DNA of 64,000 nt, from the NCBI RefSeq assembly GCF_025822765.1, contig NZ_JACKUK010000027.1, positions 63,626 through 127,625 of the forward strand, in the 5' to 3' direction. The translations under genes were made by a program, and so were the position numbers. Below, piece by piece: positions 26,824-34,335 of the stretch. Numbering within the stretch: position 1 is the stretch's first letter; every line of letters begins with the position of its first letter. A model generated the notes under the pieces. It saw nothing but the letters and a program-made list of their open reading frames with translations, was not told where the DNA came from and did no database searches. Source of the stretch: Mycobacterium barrassiae. GTDB lineage: Bacteria; Actinomycetota; Actinomycetes; Mycobacteriales; Mycobacteriaceae.

Positions 26824-28724
26824 GCGGGCCCATGGCACGACCCATCCGGGGTGCGGTCCAGGCTCCGACCGAACGGTCGCGCGACTTCAAGGGTTCCGCG
26901 ATCCGACTCGTCAAACAGCTGACCCCGCACCGGGGCCTGGCCGCCACGGTCGTTCTGCTCGGTGTCGGCGGGATCGCGATAGGCGTCGTCGGCCCCCGCA
27001 TCCTCGGGCATGCGACCGATCTTCTCTTCAACGGTGTAATCGGCCGACAGTTGCCGGCCGGACTGACCAAGCAACAGGCCATCGAGGCGGCCAGGGCGCG
27101 CGGCGACAACACCTTCGCCGATCTACTCTCGGGCATGAACGTGGTACCCGGACAAGGGGTGGACTTCGGCGCCGTCGCTCGCACGCTGGCCTTGGCACTG
27201 GCGCTGTATCTGGTTGCCGCGCTGATGGTCTGGCTGCAGGCCAGGCTGCTCATCGTCGCGGTGCAGCGCACGATGGTGGACCTGCGTGCCGATGTCGAAA
27301 ACAAAGTGCACCGGATGCCGTTGTCGTACTTCGACTCCCGCCAGCGTGGCGAAGTGCTGAGCCGCGTCACCAACGACGTCGACAACATCCAGACCTCGTT
27401 GTCCATGACCATCAGCCAGCTGATGACATCGGTCCTGACCGTGTTCGCGGTGCTGGTGATGATGTTGACCATCTCCCCGCTGTTGACGCTGCTCGCCGTG
27501 ATCACCGTGCCGCTGTCGCTGTGGGCGACAAGGGTTATCGCCCGCCGCTCCCAACGCCTGTTCGTCGCGCAATGGACCAATACCGGCCGCCTCAACGCGC
27601 ACATCGAGGAGACCTACAGCGGTTTCACCATCGTCAAGACGTTCGGCCATCGCGCCCAGGCACAGGATCAGTTCCGGGAGTTCAACGACGACGTGTACGG
27701 CAGCAGCTTTGGCGCGCAGTTCTTTTCGGGCCTGGTTTCGCCTGCGACGGTGTTCATCGGCAACATCAGCTACGTCGCGGTGGCGGTGGTCGGCGGCCTC
27801 CAGGTCGCAACAGGTCAGATCAGCCTCGGCAGCATCCAGGCGTTCATCCAGTATGTGCGGCAGTTCAACCAGCCGCTGACGCAGGTCGCCGGCATGTACA
27901 ACACGCTGCAGTCCGGCGTGGCCAGCGCGGAGCGGGTCTTCGACCTCCTCGACGCCGAGGAGGAGTCGCCGGAGCCGGCGCCGATGCCGCACTCGCCGGA
28001 CGGGCGCCCCGGCCGCGTCGAATTCAGGAACGTGAATTTCAGCTACCAGCCCGGCACCCCGGTCGTCAGTGACCTGTCACTGGTTGCCGAACCCGGAACC
28101 ACGGTGGCGATCGTCGGACCCACGGGCGCCGGCAAGACGACACTGGTGAACCTGCTGATGCGGTTCTACGAGGTCGACTCGGGCCAGATCCTGGTGGACG
28201 GCGTCGACATCGCCACCGTGAGCCGTCAATCGCTGCGGTCGCGTATCGGCATGGTGCTGCAGGACACCTGGCTGTTCGCCGGGACCATCTACGACAACAT
28301 TGCCTACGGCCGCCCGGACGCCAGTGAGGACGAGGTGATCGCGGCCGCCACCGCCGCGTACGTCGACCGGTTCGTCCACCAACTGCCCGACGGATACCAG
28401 ACCTGGGTCAGGGATGACGGGACGAACATCAGTGCCGGCGAAAAGCAGCTCATCACCATCGCCCGCGCGGCACTGTCCAGCCCGCACCTGTTGGTGCTCG
28501 ACGAGGCGACGAGTTCGGTCGACACCCGCACCGAGTTGCTGATCCAGCAGGCGATGGCCGAATTGCGCCGGGACCGGACGAGTTTCATCATCGCGCACCG
28601 GCTTTCGACGATCCGCGATGCCGACGTCATCGTCGTCCTCGAGGCGGGCAGGATCGTCGAAAAGGGCAGCCATGACGAGCTGATGGCTAAGCGTGGCGCT
28701 TATTGGTCTATGACACAGACCTAG
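26820..28724 (+). CDS. ABC half-transporter (Rv1272c-like)
   Basis: 634 residues, with a GTG start overlapping the preceding stop. A six-helix membrane domain with an extended first extracytoplasmic loop ([20 protein letters not shown]...) is followed by an ATPase domain: Walker [11 protein letters not shown]-loop [12 protein letters not shown], signature [13 protein letters not shown], Walker [13 protein letters not shown] with canonical Glu, H-loop IAHRLSTI. The signature deviates (SAGEK for SGGQR). It should pair with the preceding half-transporter as a heterodimer with one competent site. The tuberculosis orthologue Rv1272c has been linked to long-chain fatty acid import in a heterologous host; the direction and substrate here are inferred. 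Confidence 0.9.
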   Translation: MSGPMARPIRGAVQAPTERSRDFKGSAIRLVKQLTPHRGLAATVVLLGVGGIAIGVVGPRILGHATDLLFNGVIGRQLPAGLTKQQAIEAARARGDNTFADLLSGMNVVPGQGVDFGAVARTLALALALYLVAALMVWLQARLLIVAVQRTMVDLRADVENKVHRMPLSYFDSRQRGEVLSRVTNDVDNIQTSLSMTISQLMTSVLTVFAVLVMMLTISPLLTLLAVITVPLSLWATRVIARRSQRLFVAQWTNTGRLNAHIEETYSGFTIVKTFGHRAQAQDQFREFNDDVYGSSFGAQFFSGLVSPATVFIGNISYVAVAVVGGLQVATGQISLGSIQAFIQYVRQFNQPLTQVAGMYNTLQSGVASAERVFDLLDAEEESPEPAPMPHSPDGRPGRVEFRNVNFSYQPGTPVVSDLSLVAEPGTTVAIVGPTGAGKTTLVNLLMRFYEVDSGQILVDGVDIATVSRQSLRSRIGMVLQDTWLFAGTIYDNIAYGRPDASEDEVIAAATAAYVDRFVHQLPDGYQTWVRDDGTNISAGEKQLITIARAALSSPHLLVLDEATSSVDTRTELLIQQAMAELRRDRTSFIIAHRLSTIRDADVIVVLEAGRIVEKGSHDELMAKRGAYWSMTQT

Positions 28725-28743
28725 TCGCCGTACTCTCGAAACG

Positions 28744-30906
28744 ATGAGCTCGACGGTGTACACCTTCTGCAGATACTGCTCGGCGGCATGCGGTATCGAG
28801 GTCACGGTCGAGAACAACAGGGCGACGCGGATCTCGCCGGACAAGCAGAATCCACACAGCTGGCAGGACTTCTGCGCCAAGGGCAGAACCGCGAATCAAC
28901 TCGTCGAACATCCGCGCCGGATCATGGCACCGATGCGCCGAGTCGGCGACGCGTATGTCGAGGCCAGTTGGGACGAGGCGATCGCCGACATCGCCGCGCG
29001 GATGAACGCGCTGATCGCCGCCGACGGGCCGGACGCGATCGGCCTCTACTACGGAAACCCCACCGGCTTCTCGTCGTCGAACGTGCTGTTCATGATGGCG
29101 TGGCTCGACGCCGTCGGAACCCAGAACCGGTACGCCGTCGGCTCGGTGGACCAGAACGCCATGCACGTCGTCGCGGACGCGATGTACGGATCGATCCTGA
29201 TGGCGCCGGTTTCTGACGTCGACAACTGCGACTACTTTCTACTGGTCGGCGCGAACCCCGCAGTGAGCGCATGGAATTGGCTGGAAACGGTGCCCGGGGG
29301 CTGGAAGCGAACACTCGAACGTCAGCGGCAGGGCGCGACGCTCGTCGTTGTCGATCCGGTACGCACCGAGACCGCGGACAAGGCCGATCTCCACATCGTG
29401 GTGCGGCCGGGACAGGACTGGGCGCTGTTGCTCGGCATGGTCAAGGTCATCCTCGACGAGGGCCTCGAGCACGCCGCTGACTGCCGCGACCTGGCGACAG
29501 GAGTCGACGTACTCCGCGACCTCGTCGCAGATGCCGACCTCGACGACCTGGCCGTGCGCTGCGATGTCCCCCGCCCCGTCATCGAGCAGGCGGCACGGGA
29601 TTTCGCCGCGGCACCACGCGCCATGGTGGTCACCCGCACCGGCGTCTCGCTGCATGTCACCGGGACCATCGGCGAGTGGTTGGGCCACGTGCTCAATGTG
29701 ATCACCGGTCGCATGGACCGACCGGGCGGCCGCAGGTTCGAACCCGGCTACATCGACGCGCTGAGGTTATCCGGCCTTGCCACCCCGCCGACCCACAAGA
29801 GCCGCCTGAAGGGTCGTGACCTCGTCGCGGGTGCGCATGCGCTCGCCGAGTTGTCCGACGAGATCCTCACCCCGGGCCCCGGCCAGATTCGCGCGATGGT
29901 CATCAATTGCGGCAACCCGGTGGTGTCCGGCCCGCACGGCGCGAAACTCGACGAGGCGCTCGCCGACCTCGACCTGTTGGTGGCAATCGATTTGGTACAG
30001 CGGGAAAGTCATCGTCACGCGCACTGGCTGCTGCCTGCTGTGCACTGGCTGGAGCGCGACGACCTGATGGCATTGACCAGCAATCTGCACGATGAGCCGT
30101 ACGTACAGTACGGACAACGCGCGCTCGATCCACCACCGCAAGCACGCGAGGAGTGGCGCATCTTCGTCGACCTGGCGATCGCGATGCGCAAACCGCTCTT
30201 CGGGGTGAAGGGAATGAACGGCTTCGTCAGGGCCACGCGCACACTGGCCCGGCTCACCGGCAGATCCGCACTGGAGTTCACCCCACAGTGGCTGAACCGA
30301 CTGTTCATCGCCACCAGCCGAAAAGTCAACGGCCGCAAGCTGAGCTGGCGCGATCTGATGAACAACCCGCACGGTCTGGTACTCGGGCCAAGCGAGTTCG
30401 GCCATTTCCGCGCCGCACTACGCACCGAGGACAAGAAGGTGCATGCGGCTCCACCCGAGTTCGTGGCCCGAGCACGTGAACTGCTCGCCGAACCGCCACC
30501 TCAGGCTCCAGCCCGGTATCCGTTCCAGCTCGCGAACCGACGGAACCGACACTCGATGAACTCGTGGCTCAACGAGCTTCCCGGACTGCATCCGTCGGGT
30601 AAACGCAACGACGTGATCATCAACACCGAAGATGCCGCGGCGCTCGGAATCACGGACGGCGACACCGTGCGTGTGTTCTCCGAAGTGGCCGAGATCAACC
30701 TCGCCGCATCGCTGAGCGATCGCGCGCGCCGCGGGGTGGTGATCGTCGATCATGGTTGGGGCTCAAGGGTATTCGATCCTCGAGGGCACTGTGCGCCGGA
30801 GAAGTACGGGGTGAACCGCAATCTGCTGGTCGACAACGCCGACGTCGATCCGCTTTCGCAGACCGCACCACTGAACTCGTCGTACGTCGGTGTCGAACGC
30901 CTTTAG
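28744..30906 (+). CDS. Molybdopterin oxidoreductase with N-terminal [4Fe-4S] site
   Basis: 720 residues. Cys9, Cys12, Cys16 and Cys44 (TFCRYCSAAC... DFCAKG) give the iron-sulfur motif of the formate dehydrogenase/nitrate reductase superfamily. The body carries bis-MGD binding features (GLYYGNPTGFSS, LLVGANPAVSAW, MVINCGNPVVSGPHG) and a C-terminal molydop_binding domain (RRNRHSMNSWLNE, NTEDAAALGITDGD). No Tat signal, so cytoplasmic. At the usual metal-ligand position near residue 138 the sequence is YAVGSVDQNA, with no Cys or Sec, suggesting a serine- or aspartate-type ligand. No electron-transfer partner gene is adjacent. Substrate unknown. Confidence 0.85.
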   Translation: MSSTVYTFCRYCSAACGIEVTVENNRATRISPDKQNPHSWQDFCAKGRTANQLVEHPRRIMAPMRRVGDAYVEASWDEAIADIAARMNALIAADGPDAIGLYYGNPTGFSSSNVLFMMAWLDAVGTQNRYAVGSVDQNAMHVVADAMYGSILMAPVSDVDNCDYFLLVGANPAVSAWNWLETVPGGWKRTLERQRQGATLVVVDPVRTETADKADLHIVVRPGQDWALLLGMVKVILDEGLEHAADCRDLATGVDVLRDLVADADLDDLAVRCDVPRPVIEQAARDFAAAPRAMVVTRTGVSLHVTGTIGEWLGHVLNVITGRMDRPGGRRFEPGYIDALRLSGLATPPTHKSRLKGRDLVAGAHALAELSDEILTPGPGQIRAMVINCGNPVVSGPHGAKLDEALADLDLLVAIDLVQRESHRHAHWLLPAVHWLERDDLMALTSNLHDEPYVQYGQRALDPPPQAREEWRIFVDLAIAMRKPLFGVKGMNGFVRATRTLARLTGRSALEFTPQWLNRLFIATSRKVNGRKLSWRDLMNNPHGLVLGPSEFGHFRAALRTEDKKVHAAPPEFVARARELLAEPPPQAPARYPFQLANRRNRHSMNSWLNELPGLHPSGKRNDVIINTEDAAALGITDGDTVRVFSEVAEINLAASLSDRARRGVVIVDHGWGSRVFDPRGHCAPEKYGVNRNLLVDNADVDPLSQTAPLNSSYVGVERL

Positions 30907-31469
30907 AGCTGCGGCCCCTCGGCGCGCAGGTCGTCGACGTTGCGCATCGCGTCGCGCAGCTTGGTCAGCCATTCGTCGGCATGCTCACCCACCAGCCTGA
31001 CGCACCACGCGAGCGCATCGGAGCGCGACCGCGCCACACCGGCGTCCACCAACGTGTCGAGCACCTGGCGTTCGGGTTGCCGGAGACGTGTCATCACCGG
31101 AACGGCGATGTGGGTGAACAGGACCCGTTCGGATTCCTCGTCGCCGGTCTGGACGCCCCACGCGACCTTGCGCCCGAAGCGGGCCTCCGCTTCGTCGGCG
31201 ATGCGCATGCGCTCGGACCGGGTCTCCTCACGGAAGCGCGCGATCCTGCCGGATGCGTGCGCTTCACTCTCCTCCCCCTCGATGTCGGGGAGGCGGCCGA
31301 CGACCGTGATCTCCTCGCGGTCCACGACGACCGTCGGATCGCCGGCGAACCAGCCTTCGGGAAGCCGACCGGCGAACCAGTCGGCAGCGTCACCTGCGTC
31401 GGGCTGCTGAGCCTGTTGCCAACCGCCGGGACGGCCGGACCGCCGACCGTGGGAATGATGGGTTCTCAT
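30903..31469 (-). CDS. Conserved protein with C-terminal ribbon-helix-helix-like segment
   Basis: 188 residues. The N-terminus is disordered and Gly/Gln-rich; the middle holds ADWFAGRLPEGWFAGDPTVV and an acidic/arginine-rich helix (IARFREETRSERMRIADE), then a beta-type strand. The last 60 residues run from RLRQPERQVLDTLVDAG through VARSRSDALAWCVRLV to a helix: a strand, a helix, a turn with RSRSDAL and a second helix, the layout of MetJ/Arc (RHH) DNA-binding domains. Three 8-base tandem repeats cover its start codon, so it probably represses itself. It overlaps the convergent molybdopterin gene by four bases. No known function. Confidence 0.6.
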   Translation of the reverse strand: MRTHHSHGRRSGRPGGWQQAQQPDAGDAADWFAGRLPEGWFAGDPTVVVDREEITVVGRLPDIEGEESEAHASGRIARFREETRSERMRIADEAEARFGRKVAWGVQTGDEESERVLFTHIAVPVMTRLRQPERQVLDTLVDAGVARSRSDALAWCVRLVGEHADEWLTKLRDAMRNVDDLRAEGPQL

Positions 31470-31490
31470 GATTACATGATTACATCGTTA
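31467..31490. promoter_or_regulatory. Three tandem 8-bp repeats over the RHH gene start
   Basis: On the plus strand CATGATTA occurs twice head to tail (31467-31474, 31475-31482), followed by CATCGTTA (31483-31490, two changes). The first copy contains the initiation codon of the minus-strand gene. Ribbon-helix-helix repressors such as MetJ bind contiguous 8-bp boxes, so this looks like an autoregulatory operator that could block both transcription and ribosome entry. The AT-richness stands out in this genome. Confidence 0.6.
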
Positions 31491-31543
31491 CAACACAGAT
31501 GGGACGGCTTTCTCCCGAAGCGAACAGCGGTCAGGGGCGCGTC

Positions 31544-31747
31544 CTACTTGCGGTTCATGAGCAGTACGGCGCCACCACCCACAACGGCGCCGATGAAGAG
31601 CAGGACCGCCAGCGTCGGACTGACCAGCCACCACACCAGAGCCAACCCGATGATCACCGGGGAGGCGACGAACAGCACCATGCCCGGGTGCTGCTTGATG
31701 ACCGCGAGAGCGCTCTGCGCACGCACCCGGTCAATTTCTTTTGCCAT
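31544..31747 (-). CDS. Small two-helix membrane protein
   Basis: 67 residues: a charged N-terminus (MAKEIDRVRAQSALAVIKQH), two adjacent hydrophobic helices (MVLFVASPVIIGLALVWWLV and LAVLLFIGAVVGGGAVLL) and a short basic tail MNRK. Coding is supported by the sharp polar/hydrophobic layout and by the ATG lying in the short divergent region with the AIM24 gene. No family recognised. Confidence 0.55.
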   Translation of the reverse strand: MAKEIDRVRAQSALAVIKQHPGMVLFVASPVIIGLALVWWLVSPTLAVLLFIGAVVGGGAVLLMNRK

Positions 31748-31785
31748 GCCCCAAGGATGCCAGTCGTCGGACTACTTTGGTCGCC

Positions 31786-32673
31786 ATGACGGGACCAAAC
31801 AGCGGAAGCTGGCGGCCGGACCCCGAAGGTCGCTACGAGCACCGATGGTGGGACGGCCAACGGTGGACAGATCAGGTTTCCCACCAAGGGCAGATGCTCC
31901 GAGCGCCGCTGGGCGGCGCACCTCCGCCAGGGCCTCATCCACCACCACAACCCGGGCCGCCCCAGGCGATGGCCATGGGCGGTCAGCCGCCCGGTGACGG
32001 CTTCGCGGGCATCACAGGCGATCTGGTCGACGGGCGCTTCAGCGAAAAGGAAGCCAAGGCGATCGCCAACCAGAACTCGAAGCTGCTGCGCGTGCGCCTG
32101 GGCGAACCCTTCATGGCCCGTCAGGGTTCGATGGTGGCCTACCAGGGCAACGTGGACTTCGCCTTCGAGGGTGGCGGTGCGTCGAAGTTCATCAAGAAAG
32201 CGCTCACCGGCGAGGGGCTTCCGCTGATGAGGTGCCAGGGTCAGGGCGACGTGTTCCTAGCCGAGCGGGCGTACGACGTGCACCTGCTGAACCTGACGAA
32301 CTCCGGGTTGTCGATCAGCGGTAAGAACGTGCTGGCCTTCTCGTCGAGCCTCGACTGGAACATCGAGCGCGTCAGGGGCGGCAGCATGGTGGCCGGCGGG
32401 CTCTTCAACACCACCCTGCGCGGTACGGGTTGGGTGGCGCTCACCACCGACGGGCCGCCCGTGGTGCTCAATGCGGCTGAGGCGCCGACGTTCGCCGACA
32501 CCAACGCGGTGGTGGCGTGGTCGGCCAATCTGCAGACCCAACTGAAGACGAGCTTCAAGGCGGGCGCACTGATCGGGCGCGGCTCTGGCGAGGCGATTCA
32601 GGTGTCGTTCTACGGGCAGGGCTTCGTGATCGTGCAACCGTCGGAGGGTGTCCCACCTGTCGCCTCTGCCTGA
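31786..32673 (+). CDS. AIM24 family protein with N-terminal DUF2510 motif
   Basis: 295 residues. Residues 1-30 contain WRPDPEGRYEHRWWDGQRWTD, the DUF2510 motif that usually precedes other domains in actinobacteria; next comes a Pro/Gly/Gln-rich linker; from about residue 90 the AIM24 beta-barrel-like domain begins (LLRVRLGEPFMARQGSMVAY, GGGASKFIKKALTGEG, FVIVQPSEG). AIM24 is named after a yeast mitochondrial protein; its bacterial role is unsettled. The ATG is 38 bases from the divergent membrane protein start. Its 3' end is 28 bases from the convergent dtd. Confidence 0.85.
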   Translation: MTGPNSGSWRPDPEGRYEHRWWDGQRWTDQVSHQGQMLRAPLGGAPPPGPHPPPQPGPPQAMAMGGQPPGDGFAGITGDLVDGRFSEKEAKAIANQNSKLLRVRLGEPFMARQGSMVAYQGNVDFAFEGGGASKFIKKALTGEGLPLMRCQGQGDVFLAERAYDVHLLNLTNSGLSISGKNVLAFSSSLDWNIERVRGGSMVAGGLFNTTLRGTGWVALTTDGPPVVLNAAEAPTFADTNAVVAWSANLQTQLKTSFKAGALIGRGSGEAIQVSFYGQGFVIVQPSEGVPPVASA

Positions 32674-32701
32674 ACACCCTGGCCTGAAAACCCTGGCCTG
32701 A

Positions 32702-33133
32702 TCACAACTCCAGCAGCACCGTCACCGGGCCGTCGTTGACGAGCTCGACCTGCATATCCGCACCGAACACGCCGGTTTCGACGTGTGCGCCGAGCCCGCG
32801 CAGCGCGTCGGCGAACGCGGTCACCAGCGGTTCGGCGACGGCACGCGGGGCGGCAGCGTTCCATGCCGGCCTACGGCCCTTGGCGGTGTTGGCATAGAGC
32901 GTGAACTGGCTGACAACGAGGACCGAGGCGCCGACGTCGCTCGCCGATTTCTCGTCGTCGAGAATGCGTAACTGCCAGAGCTTTTCGGCCATGCGCCGTG
33001 CCGTCGACGCGTCGTCGTCGTGGGTGACGCCCACCAGTGCGACGAGCCCCTGACCCTCGGGGCGCACCGCACCGACGACCTCGCCGTCGACCCGTACCGC
33101 CGCCGACGTCACCCGTTGCACGAGAACACGCAT
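32702..33133 (-). CDS. dtd: D-aminoacyl-tRNA deacylase
   Basis: 143 residues, the normal length of Dtd. Starts [17 protein letters not shown] and contains the hallmark [15 protein letters not shown], which includes the catalytic Thr loop, and the GPVT motif ([11 protein letters not shown]) at the C-terminus. It removes D-amino acids wrongly loaded on tRNA, protecting translation. Cytoplasmic homodimer. It reads away from the copper operon, with the copper-type palindrome between them. Confidence 0.95.
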   Translation of the reverse strand: MRVLVQRVTSAAVRVDGEVVGAVRPEGQGLVALVGVTHDDDASTARRMAEKLWQLRILDDEKSASDVGASVLVVSQFTLYANTAKGRRPAWNAAAPRAVAEPLVTAFADALRGLGAHVETGVFGADMQVELVNDGPVTVLLEL

Positions 33134-33206
33134 GGCAGCCGATGCTGCCATGTACGCGACGACATGCGACGAGGTAGCCCTGTTGGAGCGCCACGCGGGC
33201 CCTTTG

Positions 33207-33227
33207 TCATACCCCGTGGGGGTATGA
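33207..33227. promoter_or_regulatory. Perfect copper-type palindrome overlapping a -10 element
   Basis: TCATACCCC (33207-33215), spacer GTG, GGGGTATGA (33219-33227): nine-base perfect arms. C/G-run palindromes with outer TA are the usual operator of CsoR/RicR-type copper sensors. TATGAT at 33223-33228 is a good -10 box for the chaperone gene at 33241, giving a leader of only about six bases; repressor binding would cover it directly. No csoR/ricR gene is present in the window, so the regulator acts from elsewhere. Confidence 0.65.
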
Positions 33228-33240
33228 TACTGATGTAGTC

Positions 33241-33450
33241 ATGAGCACGACGACAACTGTCACGGTCACCGGGATGAGCTGCGGACATTGTGCCGCGTCA
33301 GTGCGTGAGGAGATCACGGAGATCCCGGGCGTTCGCGCGGTCGAGGTGGACCTGACCAGCGGCACGGTCACCATCGACAGCGACAGCGTGGTCGAGTCCT
33401 CGGCGATCAGGTCTGCGGTCGAGGACGCCGGCTACCAGCTGGCGAGCTGA
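33241..33450 (+). CDS. CopZ-like heavy-metal chaperone
   Basis: 69 residues making a single HMA domain: TVTGMSCGHCAASV with the metal-binding CGHC pair, then a ferredoxin-like fold (VRAVEVDLTSGTVTID) ending GYQLAS. Carries Cu(I) in the cytoplasm and hands it to P1B ATPases. First gene of a three-gene copper operon; its TGA overlaps the ATG of the next gene. Expression is probably nearly leaderless from the promoter at 33223. Confidence 0.9.
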   Translation: MSTTTTVTVTGMSCGHCAASVREEITEIPGVRAVEVDLTSGTVTIDSDSVVESSAIRSAVEDAGYQLAS

Positions 33451-34334
33451 TGAAGACTGGACAGAAGGTCACCGCGTTCGTCGCCGCCCTTGCGGCGGTG
33501 TTCGCCGTCGCCGTGTGGATCGGCAACGCCGTCAGCCGGGACGAATCGACTGTCGCGGCCGCCGAGGAACTGCCGGGCGGCCTGCAGTCAACGCAGGACG
33601 GGTACACGCTCGCATTGAATGATTCGATCGCGACGGCAGCACCCAACGCGGAGTTGAGCTTTCGCATCCTGAGTCCCAGCGGCGCACCGGTGCAGCGGTA
33701 TGTCGAGACCCACGAGAGGCCGTTGCATCTGATCGTCGTCCGCAACGACCTCGCCGTGTTCCAGCACGTCCACCCGACCCTGGACGGACAGGGCACATGG
33801 AGTGTGCCGCTGAACCTCTCCCGCGCGGGCGACTACCGCGTCTACGCGGATTTCATGCCCTCCGGCGGGCCGGCCTTGACGCTGGGAGCCAACCTGCACG
33901 TCGCAGGCAAGTACGACCCGCAACCGCTTCCCCCGGCGTCGACGACAGCGGAGGTCGACGGCTTCACGGTGACACTCAGCGGCACCCCGAAGGCCAATGA
34001 GGCGTCGATGCTGACCCTGTCGGTCAGCCGTGACGGCGAGCCCGTTCGCGACCTCCAGCCCTATCTCGGTGCCTACGGACACCTCGTCGCGGTACGCGCA
34101 TCCGATCTGGCCTACCTGCATGTGCATCCAATGGGTCAGGTGGGAGACGGCACCACCACGCCAGGCCCGGACATCGTGTTCCACACGACGTTTCCCAGTG
34201 CGGGTGCCTACCGGCTGTTCCTCGACTTCCAGCACGGCGGCGTCGTCCGCACCGCCGCGTTCACCGTGAACATCAGCGAGACCGCGCAGCAGGATGCGGC
34301 GCCATCCGGCGGTGGTGGCGGGCATCAGCACTGA
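33450..34334 (+). CDS. Exported His-rich protein of the copper operon
   Basis: 294 residues with one N-terminal membrane or signal segment ([19 protein letters not shown], residues 7-25) and an extracytoplasmic body. Two 17-residue modules share the pattern H-L-x-x-V-R...H-V-H-P at residues 93-109 and 211-227, and the tail is GGGGGHQH. There are no cysteines, so metal binding, if any, is by histidine. Each module lies in an immunoglobulin-like beta region. Sandwiched between the chaperone and the copper ATPase with overlapping or 1-base junctions, it is probably a periplasmic copper-binding or delivery protein. No named family recognised. Confidence 0.75.
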   Translation: MKTGQKVTAFVAALAAVFAVAVWIGNAVSRDESTVAAAEELPGGLQSTQDGYTLALNDSIATAAPNAELSFRILSPSGAPVQRYVETHERPLHLIVVRNDLAVFQHVHPTLDGQGTWSVPLNLSRAGDYRVYADFMPSGGPALTLGANLHVAGKYDPQPLPPASTTAEVDGFTVTLSGTPKANEASMLTLSVSRDGEPVRDLQPYLGAYGHLVAVRASDLAYLHVHPMGQVGDGTTTPGPDIVFHTTFPSAGAYRLFLDFQHGGVVRTAAFTVNISETAQQDAAPSGGGGGHQH

Positions 34335-34335
34335 C

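Noticed and set aside
25003-26838. A 611-codon minus-strand frame opposite the first ABC half-transporter
   Set aside because: Composition is His/Arg/Asp-rich with no recognisable domain; the plus strand carries a complete ABC transporter.
31467-31490. The octamer array as a CRISPR or replication iteron array
   Set aside because: Units are only 8 bases, no spacers, three copies, and placed on a start codon of a DNA-binding-type protein.
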